Source: Nephrocerus scutellatus
Taxonomy: Eukaryota > Arthropoda > Insecta > Diptera > Pipunculidae
Direction of reading: 5' to 3'
Assembly (NCBI GenBank): GCA_947095585.1
Contig: OX352761.1
Location: forward strand, 39,320,760 to 39,384,759
DNA length: 64,000 bases
Part shown: positions 23,861-32,336 of the stretch, in pieces
Layout: each line of letters starts with the position of its first letter
Numbering within the stretch: position 1 is the stretch's first letter
The notes under the pieces: generated by a model
Told to the model about the DNA's origin: nothing
Databases searched by the model: none
The model's input: the letters and a program-made list of their open reading frames with translations, nothing else
Program-made: the position numbers and the translations under genes

Positions 23861-23943
23861 AATAAAAAAAACATGGGCTAGGGTCATTAAAAAAATTTAT
23901 GAATGACTAATAAAAATAAACTTTACACTTATGTGGTTTTAAC

Positions 23944-24056
23944 GGGTGTTTTTTTGGGAGGTTTGTTTTTCCGATAGATGTCGTTTTATTTTATGACAGT
24001 TGTTTTGACAGCTCAAAGTGGCATTTCTACTCAGTATTGTTTGGCAAATCATTATG

Positions 24057-24090
<34 letters not shown>

Positions 24091-24344
24091 ACATTTGTGT
24101 AAAATAGTCGTGGTAGCCATATGCCAGAAATTGTGTTTAAATGTTAAATGCCAAAAAATTATCTACCAAATAAAAAGATATAACGTGTTTTTTTAAGAGG
24201 TTGCCGATTTTTTTTTTTGAATAAAACACATATAAAATTATGAAATGACCAAAATTTTTTTTTATTTGGTAGATAATTTTTTGGCATTTAACATTTAAAC
24301 ACAATTTCTGGCATATGGCTACCACGACTATTTTTCACAAATGT

Positions 24345-24375
<31 letters not shown>

Positions 24376-24488
24376 CATAATGATTTGCCAAACAATACTG
24401 AGTAGAAATGCCACTTTGAACTGTCAAAACAACTGTCATAAAATAAAACGACATCTATCGGAAAAACAAACCTCCCAAAAAAACACCC
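23944..24488. mobile_element. Foldback MITE with 230-bp arms
   Basis: Nearly perfect inverted repeat: left arm 23944-24174 starts 'gggtgtttttttgggaggt' and right arm 24261-24488 ends 'acctcccaaaaaaacaccc', with ~86 bp between. The arms include a ~32-nt A-run on the left and a ~28-nt T-run on the right, differing in length. Inside the spacer a second, poorer copy of the terminus ('aacgtgtttttttaagaggt', about 24183) is visible. No coding capacity; the open frames here are artefacts of the arms. A transcript would fold into a long double-stranded hairpin. No convincing TSD was found. Confidence 0.85.
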
Positions 24489-24522
24489 TATATAATAAAT
24501 CTAAATTAAATAAAGTAAATAT

Positions 24523-24637
24523 GTATGGCTATACAATTACTTACGTTACTATACGCATACTAATATATTAAATTACATGCTGATTGAATGAAGGTTGTTA
24601 TAAGTGTGATACTATTCAACATTTTTTACATTCTCTA
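24523..24637 (+). repeat. Dispersed repeat shared with 30538-30632
   Basis: 'tatacaattacttacgttac', 'atatattaaattacatgctg' and 'tgatactattcaaca' recur at 30538-30632 with about 10% difference. Here it precedes minisatellite element copy 2, whereas at 30.6 kb it precedes a mariner end, so it is an independent dispersed repeat or the far end of an older element. Confidence 0.6.
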
Positions 24638-25088
24638 TATTAACTTCACTTGCCCGTGGGTCGGTCGGTCGTCGGTCGTCGGTCGGATAACACTTTTTGC
24701 AAAACTTTTGGTGGCCGGGGTCGAGGGGCCCCATAAAAATTTTTCAAAGAAATTAACCCGATTTTCTGCAAATTTTATACACCCCTGTGTCTCCGATGGA
24801 CCAAATTTTTTTTAAAGTTTTTGGAGTGAACGGGCCCTGAGGGCCAAGGGGTGCCCATATAAATTTTTTAAAATTTAGCTCGATTTTCTTCAAATTTTTA
24901 ACACATGTGTATCACTGATGGACATAACTTTTTGTAAATTTGTTGGAGTGATAGGGCCCTGAGACACGTGTGGTGTCCATGTAAATTTTTTAAAAATTAG
25001 CCAGATTTTCTTCAAATTTTAACACATACCTATCTCTTATTAGAGAATTTACATGAAAAATTTTATTTTTTATCGGTTGTTTTTTATT
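24638..25088 (+). mobile_element. GC-block minisatellite element, copy 2
   Basis: Starts 'tattaacttcacttgcccg' and continues with a (gtcg)n tract at 24660-24685. About three ~130-bp units follow with 'gattttcttcaaattttaacaca', 'gtctccgatggac' and 'gggccctgag' blocks, and it ends 'tatcggttgttttttat'. Ends match copy 1, and its right end matches copy 3. Fewer internal units than copy 1, so the unit number is variable. No coding capacity. Confidence 0.68.
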
Positions 25089-25188
25089 TTTATATATGAT
25101 AAACTTACTGCCAAAGGAGAACTCCCTGAATGGCTTGCGCCACGGCAATAAGCTGGGCTAAGCCCTTTATTAAAATTCAAAAATCGAA

Positions 25189-25370
25189 GGAATGTAATTT
25201 ACAATAGCTGTATTTTATTTGGAATCCGAATAAGGAATTCGAATATCAAAACCAGCCAAAACCAGCCAAACAGCAGGTTTTCAAATTGCAAAGAAGGAAT
25301 TCGACAGTGCAATTGTTGTTGTAATTCTCAATTCGAATTCAAATAAAATACAGCTAACATATCACATTCC
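25189..25370. mobile_element. Candidate MITE with imperfect terminal inverted repeats
   Basis: Outermost 'ggaatgt' (25189) is mirrored by 'acattcc' (25364-25370). Inside, agctgtattttatttg (25206-25221) is perfectly complementary to caaataaaatacagct (25340-25355), and gaattcgaat (25235-25244) to attcgaattc (25331-25340). The middle contains a short direct repeat 'accagccaaa' twice. No TSD was resolved. Confidence 0.5.
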
Positions 25371-25837
25371 CCACGTTTGTAGCCGGTTTCAATTTATTTT
25401 CTTAGAATTCTCTCTGATTCATTGAAAAAGCAAAACGGAAAAAGATTACGAAACTAAAAACGATGCGATTCCAATGCTTTAATCAATGGATCATGGTCAG
25501 GGAAAACTAAAAATAACCCTGACCAAGAAAACATTACAAATAATTACCAAATTCAGCCTTCAAATTTCTTGGAACCTCTAGACTGTAGTACAAATCTGTT
25601 CTTTTGCACCTTGATGTCTTTCTTAAAGGCCAACAACTCAACAGTGAAACGTTCCGGATTCGTCTGTGGTACCAGTTCTTACAAACGAAAAGGGCACCCA
25701 CAACTATCGGGCCGAAAGGCTTGTCCAAATTCTGCTTTGTGGATTTTCGTATCTTGGCCAAATCCTCTCGAGCAAACTTCCAATTCAGGTTTTTGAATAA
25801 AATTTTAAATTTCGTTTTTTCGGTTCTCATTTTTGAG
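25371..25837. other. Unassigned spacer with an unrecognised 98-codon frame
   Basis: A minus-strand frame at 25534-25830 begins MRTEKTKFKILFKNLNWKF. I recognise no domain, and overlapping frames of similar length exist on the other strand, so coding status is doubtful. A perfect 9-bp stem (tggtcaggg 25494-25502 with ccctgacca 25517-25525) lies downstream of its stop. The flanks are transposon relics. Confidence 0.3.
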
Positions 25838-26207
25838 ATAGTAACATTCCATTATCTGCCGGGGTTTTAAAACCGCGAAAAATGTCTGCCGCGCAATATA
25901 CAGGGTACGGAAATCGAAATGTTACTAAATCAAAAGGCAGTAATATTTTTATTAAAATCTTTTAAAGAACGTTAATATCAAATTTTATGAAAAACACTTC
26001 ACTGTTCTATATATTCACAGCGTCGAGTCTCTTAACGAAGGCATTGCATGCTGTACGAACGTGACCTGTTGGTAGTTTGGTCCATTCTTTTCGAAGAGCT
26101 ATCTTCAATGCGTCCATACTTTTATGTCCTTTTGTCGACACCTTGGATTCCAAAATGGACCATATCGAGAAGTCCATTGGATTATTGCAAAGAAATGAAT
26201 TTTGGAA
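25838..26207 (-). pseudogene. Tc1/mariner transposase relic A, C-terminus and 3' end
   Basis: Minus-strand translation of about 26190-26020 reads NPMDFSIWSILESKVSTK, then 'HKSMDALKIALRKEW' and 'HVRTACNAFVKRL'. This is the C-terminal end of a Tc1/mariner transposase ('NPMDY.IWSILE...', containing the region of the last catalytic acidic residue). The 3' untranslated part continues to an end at about 25838 ('gatagtaacattcc'). Upstream coding sequence is missing: at 26207 it joins the LOA-like LINE region. The block 25838-25915 is the uninterrupted counterpart of sequence split by the piggyBac-like element at 30679/63187. Confidence 0.75.
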
Positions 26208-26319
26208 CGTAACTGTAAAAATCAGGTATTGTTAGGTACCGCTTTGACCAGGTTAAGCTGATCCTTAAGAGCACCGTCATCGTTTCAGCGTCTGGTCGCG
26301 GTACCTCTGATAAGAGGAA

Positions 26320-26600
26320 GTTGGAAGTTTGGCTAACAGCGCCATATGGCATGCTAGTCCCAGCGGTTCTGGAAAAATCTCCGCTAAGCAGGCTGTGTGA
26401 ACAGCCTTCTCGTTCATCAGTGCCGTTGGGTATGCTGATCACAACGGTTCAGGAACCAATTCTAAAAAGCAGGTCCCACGACCAGCTCCTTCCACCAACA
26501 GCGCCACTGGGCATAGTGGTTCCTGCAGTTCTGGCAGCAGCTAGAGTTACAGGATCCCATCCAACAAGCGGCGCCACTCAGGCACGCATATCGGATGAAG
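26320..26600 (+). repeat. ~90-bp coding-like tandem repeat upstream of LOA-like copy 2
   Basis: Three units spaced about 90 bp apart in one frame (26321-26605) encode variants of APYGMLVPAVLEK, VPLGMLITTVQE and APLGIVVPAVLA. The in-frame substitutions are consistent with a once-translated Pro/Ala-rich repeat, probably part of the LINE's ORF1, but I do not recognise a domain. Confidence 0.5.
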
Positions 26601-26714
26601 GATGAGTCGGGTAAGGACAGATTACTGGGTCGACCTAACCTGACTGCTTGCCGTAGGGGTAAGCGCCCTTAAAAGCCCTATAAGTGGGCAACCCAAAGCA
26701 TCCAGGAGGGACTG

Positions 26715-29077
26715 ATGAGCACAATCAGGATGCTACATGCGAACTTGCATCACGCAAAGGGCACTTCAGCTACTCTTAGCAAGCGGTTCGTCGAGGAAGA
26801 TATAACCCTAAGTCCGATCAAGAGCCTTGGGTTATTAGCGCACTGATAAACGGTCTACGGAATAGGACAAGTAAGTTCAGCTGTAAATTTGGGAATCCAG
26901 TGCTAAGGGCGGTCTGCTTGATCGGCACGAACATTAACTTTATTCCAATTCCAAAATTCATAACGAGGCACCTGGTGGCCTTGCTGATAGAAGTTCCGAC
27001 CGAGAGGGGATCACAGAACATCGTGTGTACTTCAGCATACTTCCCCGGCTACTACGACATCATTCCACTATTAGAGGTCCAGTGGCTAACAAAGCACTGC
27101 CGAAACAGAAACTTCCAGTACCACATAGGATGCAATGCCAATGCACATCATGAGGTCTGGGGCAGCAGTGGTACCTATATAAGTGTTAGAGGCTTTTAGA
27201 ATATCTTATTAGTAGTAATGTAGATAAATTAAATAAGGCTCTAAACCTACCTTCATATGCACGATTCGCGAAGAGGTACTTCACCTCACTCCCGTCACTA
27301 CATTTATCTCCAACCTCGTTGAAAACTGACATGGGACTGACGAAGCCTCGCTTTCGGACCACCATCAGGTTTGACATTCCCGGAACGACCAGTTAGCTAA
27401 ACTTACGGGTCATATGGAGGAAATTCTGCAAAGACATTGCTGAAATGCCAGTAGCAGCAAGAATCCATAAGGCACTCGTTTAAGATCAGGCAAATTATGT
27501 AGGTTTCCTAAAAAAAACCGACGGCACATACACGTCGGAGCATGAGAATACACTCAGAACCCTGATTCAGGTTCATTTCCCAGATTCGTCTACTCGTTCG
27601 CCACACACGAAACCGAAAGCATCTAACCAAAGGGTATGGATTGCAAATCTTCAGTCCGGATAAAGTTAAATGGTCAGTAAGCTCATTTATACCGTTCAAA
27701 GCACCCGCTGGTGATGGTATCTTTCCAGCGCTTCTACAGAAGGTAATTGATCTCATCTTGCCAGGTATGATTGCTTTATTTAGAGCCAGCTACAACTGAG
27801 GGTATATTCCAACTACCTGGATACAGGTGAATGTATTATTTATCCCCAAGCCAGGCAATAGGTCTAGTAAGCTGCCTAAATCCTATAGACCTATAAGTCT
27901 AACAACATTTGTCCTCAAAACCATGGAGACTTATTGATGTTCATAATAGAGATTGGCTAGATTTATATACCCCTTCTCAAGTCAGTTTGCATGCAAGAAA
28001 GGTAAAATCACAGAAGGTGCCATTAACTATCTTGTAAAGAAGATAGAGGAAACTTTTCGTTCCCATGAAGTGGCTCTGTGTGCATTCCTTGACATTAAGG
28101 GTGGTTTCGATAACACTGGCTACGATTCAATAGCGAGATCAATTAGTAGCAGAGGTATGGAAGACTCGACCATTCAATGGATGCTTGAAAGTCGACATAT
28201 TACCTCCACCTCAGAATGTTTATCAGTGTCAGTGACCGCAGTTATGGGTTGCCTCATAGAAGAGTCCTTTCTTCATGGGAATATGTGGTTTCTAGTCATC
28301 GGCAATCGTCTAGTCGATCTGCATTGATCAGGGTACATTGATATGCGGATGACTTGGCGATTTTTGTTAGTGGTAAACACAGCACGACTATTTCTGGTTT
28401 TATGCATGGTGCTAAGCTTCAGAAGCTTTAAAGGATTGCCTGCCTCGGTATCACAGGTGCCATGCGTACTGCCCTACACCAGCATTAGAAGCTGTCATAG
28501 GGATTTCACCCCTGCAAATCTTCATTAGGAAGACGACCGCTAGATGCGCTATTAAGCTGCAGCTAGAATACAAGTACAAATCAAGTGACCATGCTGGACA
28601 CTTGAAAATTTTTGACTCAATTCCTGAAAGAGAAATGTTCTGTGTTATCTCCGACATTATGGTCAGGGAATACTGTTTGGACAGGTTTTTTGAAGCAGCA
28701 ATATTGGACCGTGCAGACTGGTCTAATGGCCCTGGACGATATAGGTCTAGTCTGGTTCACAGATGGATCTAAAATGGAATCTGCAGCTTGAGATGGTGTT
28801 TTTGGAACCAACACCAAAATCTCGATACCAATGAGAATGAGTCCCAGGGTATTCCAGCCGGAACTCCATGCCATTGAGCTCGGCGCTAGGATTAATCTTA
28901 GTAAAGTCATTAAGGGCGCGATAGACAGTCAGCACTTAAAGCGCTGTCGTCCAACTTAATGGACCATCTGTCAGTTAAATGCTGCTACGATTTATTGCAG
29001 ACATAACAGGGTGAAACTCGGATGGGTCCCCGGTCATCAAGGAATTACTGGCAACGAATCTGCAGATTAACTACCAT
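26715..29077 (+). pseudogene. LOA-like LINE relic, copy 2 (endonuclease, RT, RNase H)
   Basis: More complete than copy 1. An ATG at 26715 opens an endonuclease region (TIRMLHANLHHAKGTSATLS, 'KRFVEEDI'); the frame 26900-27199 continues it and ends in CNANAHHEVWGSSG, the endonuclease motif CDANAHH..WGS with the key Asp changed to Asn. RT: 'IPKPGNRSSKLPKSYRPISL' at 27850-27900 and AFLDIKGGFDNTG near 28090. The catalytic YADD region is fused to 'YADDLAIF'-like sequence at about 28340 in another frame. RNase H lies at 28690-29070 ('GITGNESAD'). Stops and frameshifts throughout; inactive. It is followed by a SINE and then by jockey-like sequence, the same order as copy 1 apart from the SINE. Confidence 0.75.
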
Positions 29078-29086
29078 GGACATATA

Positions 29087-29378
29087 ATAATAATATTCGG
29101 CGAAAGAGACCATTGCGGTCCAAGGCCTAGGTTCTCGCGACCATTTATGTTTCGCATGTATATTTTTGGACACAAATGGAAGGGACCTAAAATTTAAGGC
29201 CGGATCCGAACGGCGAATTGAGAAGTTTCCGAGACAAGTTATTACTCTCGGAACGTTTGTCAGACATTCGCAAGAGGTGGGACACCGTGAAAATACTTTT
29301 GGTGTTGCTGGGACTCGAACAGCGAACCTCCTGCTCAGTAGCCATGCGCATTTCCACTGATCCACGGCGCAACACTAA
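29087..29378 (-). mobile_element. tRNA-derived SINE with 9-bp TSD
   Basis: Flanked by ggacatata at 29078-29086 and 29379-29387. On the minus strand the head (about 29376-29300) looks tRNA-like, with an A-box-like 'tggatcagtgg' and a B-box-like 'tgttcgagtcc' about 40 nt downstream, the spacing of an RNA polymerase III internal promoter. A tRNA-unrelated body of about 200 bp follows, and the element ends in a short (att)n tail at 29087-29095. It is not a functional tRNA gene because the T stem and anticodon stem do not pair cleanly. Copy 1 of the surrounding composite at 23370-23385 lacks it and shows the empty site. Confidence 0.82.
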
Positions 29379-29394
29379 GGACATATACTATCCT

Positions 29395-29790
29395 TTGTTA
29401 GGGAGGTAGTATGTCTTTAGACTAATTATTCCCTATGATACAATATATCTTATGACTACCTGGCTACTATTTACCGCGATTAAATATATTGGTGAAGTAC
29501 ATATTGCGAAAACGATCGAATTGAATATTGTAGGAATGTTTCTTGCTTGTACTGTTTTATCGCTTTTTCGACAAGCGGACAAGCAGAGATACGTTCTTAA
29601 GTCGCACAATAGTTATGTGGAATGAATTGTCCGACTCTGTGTTTCCACATTTGTATGATCTGCAATCATTTAAGACACATGTGCATAGACATCTCATCTT
29701 TTCGTCTCCCTAATTTTCTAACGTCCACGCTGTGCTAAGCATTATAAGGGTGCAAATTCCTTGAGCGTGTGTAGATTATATATAAAAAAT
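29395..29790 (+). pseudogene. Jockey-like LINE 3' fragment, copy 2
   Basis: Same sequence as 23386-23860 with a ~95-bp deletion. It reads 'IGEVHIAKTIELNIVGMF', then 'LACTVLSLFRQADKQRY', followed by a stop and the C-terminal piece 'IICSHLRHMC'-type sequence in other frames. Similarity to copy 1 ends near 29780. Confidence 0.7.
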
Positions 29791-29929
29791 GGAGGTGTTG
29801 GCACAACACGACTTTCTTTTACGAACGTGACCGGAATCTTCAGTAAATGTATATTAAATTTTTATTTTATTTTTATTTTTATTTCAATTTTTTTTTTAAA
29901 TTTTTTTAGTTTATTTTTTGTTCACTTAA

Positions 29930-30410
29930 CAAATTCTCCAGAGTCCTATACTTTTCGAGTTATTTGCAAGAACTCGCAAAACATTCTTAGTAAACTGTTA
30001 CTGCCGGCTGTCAGATTTCCATCAAAATAATCTGGCACCTCACAATTTATGTAAAAATCTTAAATATGAATTTTCATCCTGATAAGTTCAGCCGTCTGGG
30101 CTGTAGAGTGGACACAGACAGACATTCAGCCAGACAGAGATTTTTTTATTTTCGCTTTTTTATTTTTGATTAAATTTCTTTTGCACCTAACTTTTTGAGT
30201 TATTTGCAAGAACTCAAAAAACTGTCTAAGTAAACTGGCACTTCCGGTTGTCAGATTTCCGTTAATATCTTCTGACCCCTCACAATTTATGTAAAAAGCT
30301 TAAATATGAATTTTCATTCTGATAAGTTCAGCGGCCTGGGCTGTAGAGTGGACACAGACAGACAGAGATTTTTTTATTTTCGCTTTTTCTCACTCAGGAG
30401 ATATGAGTTC
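29930..30410 (+). repeat. ~240-bp tandem duplication with hairpin core
   Basis: Two units offset by 240 bp: each has 'gagttatttgcaagaactc' (a gagtt/aactc hairpin) at 29957 and 30197, then 'ctcacaatttatgtaaaaa', 'gggctgtagagtggacac' and 'agagatttttttattttcgc'. The second unit lacks about 12 bp ('cattcagccaga'). Probably part of an unidentified dispersed element; no coding capacity. Confidence 0.7.
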
Positions 30411-30537
30411 TAAAATTTTCATGATTACTACACTTCCTTTTACTATGCAAAAGAAAGTAATAAAGTTTACAATTATATGGCTTTATAATAAGTCAATTTT
30501 CCTTATCATCCACCTTACGACAGTTAATAGGTATGTC

Positions 30538-30632
30538 TATACAATTACTTATGCTACTATACAAATAGTAATATATTAAATTACATGCTGATTGAATAAA
30601 TGTTGGAATAAGTTTGATACTATTCTACATGC
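30538..30632 (+). repeat. Dispersed repeat shared with 24523-24612
   Basis: See the copy at 24523. It is followed here, after a short unrelated stretch, by the mariner end at 30646. Confidence 0.6.
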
Positions 30633-30645
30633 GTATCCTTGCGCC

Positions 30646-30679
30646 GATAGTAACATTCCATTACCTGCCGGGGTTTTAA
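30646..30679 (-). mobile_element. Tc1/mariner relic B, left piece, ending at TTAA
   Basis: 'gatagtaacattccatta' and 'ctgccggggttttaa' equal 25838-25870 of relic A with one c/t change. The piece stops precisely at TTAA (30676-30679), where the piggyBac-like terminus begins. The remainder of relic B resumes after TTAA at 63187. Confidence 0.8.
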
Positions 30680-30811
30680 CCCTAGAATACTAATATGATT
30701 TTTTATCTCTTAATACTAATGTTTGCGTGTGAGGCTGCTTTTGTAAAAAAAAAATGGCCAGATTTCATCGTTAAACATTATTTTTACTAAACAAAAATTA
30801 AAGTCAGTTTT

Positions 30812-30822
30812 TATACTCCTTA
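30812..30822. repeat. TSD of LOA LINE, left copy
   Basis: tatactcctta, repeated exactly at 58042-58052 directly after the LINE's 3' tail. Confidence 0.85.
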
Positions 30823-31996
30823 GCTTCGCAATTGTTGTCGCCTCCGGGTCCTCTGACCGTGACTGGAGTGTGCTGCCTCTGGGCTCACCTTTAGTTGCGG
30901 ACAGAGGTTATGAGTTTCAAAACCTAGGTGCAGAATGGGTCACTCCAAATGGCAGCAAATGGGCCGGATCAAGGTTTCATGCGACCCGAGCCGAGGATCG
31001 ACCAGACTGGGGGCCAATAAATAGCCCAGTATCTATCGGAGCCATTTGGATACCTGGCGACCTCTAGATGTATCCTGCCGTACTTGCGTATACGGATCTC
31101 TGTGCGGTTGGACCACCCTTTCTCCGACACTCGTAAGACTCAAAATGCAGCACACTAAAAATTTATTTTCTAAAACCGAGACTGGCACTCACCAAATGCC
31201 GAAACCAAACGAGACCAGCACCAAAGGCTGGAAACAAGCGTGGAAAGTGGCTCTAACCGTAAAGGTGGGGTCCCAGCCGCTAAAAATAAGGTAGTGTTGG
31301 AAGTTAACGCCCATAAGCCAGGGACCAGTACCACCAGCAAAAGTGAAGCCGATAACGAGTCACGCAACTAACTAGCTCTAACCGTAAAGGTGGGGTCCCA
31401 GCCGCTAAAAATAAGGTAGTGTTGGAAGTTAACGCCCATAAGCCAGGGACCAGTACCACCAGCAAAAGTGAAGCCGATAACGAGTCACGCAACATACCAC
31501 CGACGAAGAAACGGTACCGGGATCGTCGCGCGGCTTTTAAAGTCCTGGAAAAAATGACTGATATCCCTGAGGAGCCGCTTACGAAGAGACAAAAGGAATC
31601 CGAAGCATGGGCGAAGTTAACTGTGGAAGGTGGAAAAAACCCCGTTCATTTAGTGATGTCATCAAAGAGCACGGGTTGATGCTAGACGTCATTGACAATA
31701 GTCATGACAATAGAATGGGAGCATCACGCCGGGAAAATGGAAAACATGGAATGCAATCCAAATCTTCCGACATTAAGTTGGATAGTCGGTCCAGCGAATC
31801 CTCTCTGGTATGGGCAACCTTTTTACCATGGAGCCTGACGAGGAAAACTTGTCGGACTCCATGGAAGAAAGCGCTGTCAACAAGATAGTGATAAAGTTGA
31901 AGGGGAACGAGACGGAATGTGCCGGCGGATCCTCGGAGACGGAATCAGCATAAGTGCTAATGATAGGGCGAAGGTAAGTAGAAAGATGGTAAAAAT
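30823..31996 (+). pseudogene. LOA-type LINE: 5' UTR and ORF1 (left portion)
   Basis: Starts right after the 11-bp TSD. ORF1 is split over frames. One frame (31419-31679) reads PPTKKRYRDRRAAFKVLEKM and then IPEEPLTKRQKESEAWAKL, resembling the N-terminal 'RRAAFRVL..L.DIPEEELS..Q..SL.WA' of LOA-type ORF1 proteins. The next frame has 'RSFSDVIKEHGLMLDVID', as in LOA ORF1 '..FSEVVKD....VID'. An acidic C-terminal segment ending SETESA stops at about 31952. The LINE resumes at 56610 with RT, so endonuclease sequence is missing. ORF1 contains a 123-bp tandem duplication (31252 and 31375). The body is interrupted by BEL-A at 31997. Confidence 0.75.
31250..31495 (+). repeat. 123-bp tandem duplication in LOA ORF1
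   Basis: 'ctctaaccgtaaaggtgggg' at 31252 recurs at 31375, followed by the same sequence up to 'gagtcacgcaac'. The same duplication is present at 39825-40068, so it predates the segmental duplication. Confidence 0.85.
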
Positions 31997-32336
31997 TGTT
32001 AAGGGACAAAAAAAAAGATAATTAAATAAAAAGAACGAGATGTTTATTTGGGAAAAAGACATTGTATTAAAAAACCCAATTAATTTGCTGGCAGCTGTCC
32101 GGCTGTCCAGCTGTCTCTTCGGAAGTGCGATTACATCTGAATTCGTCAAAGCTAACAATAATTTTAGTCACTGTCGTGCGCGCATTAGCAGACAGCAACT
32201 AAGAGACTTAAGTACTAAAAGAGAGTTATATGCGTTATGATATTAAGAGAGTTATATGCGTCATAATATTAAGTACCAATACCAACTCGTATAGGATCGA
32301 ATATAAGGTTGACTTGCATTCGTCCAATACAATACA
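31997..32336 (-). repeat. BEL-A LTR 1
   Basis: 340-bp LTR of the minus-strand BEL/Pao element, TG..CA bounded on either strand (plus strand 'tgttaagggac' to 'ccaatacaataca'). Preceded by aaaat. Nearly identical to LTR 3 (40571-40909); LTRs 2 and 4 share a different set of variants. Confidence 0.85.

Noticed and set aside
25534..25830. 98-codon minus-strand open frame as a host gene
   Set aside because: No recognised domain; equal-length frames overlap it on the other strand; surrounded by transposon relics.
29300..29376. Functional tRNA gene on the minus strand
   Set aside because: A- and B-box-like words are present, but the stems do not pair properly, and the segment is the head of a longer TSD-flanked SINE.
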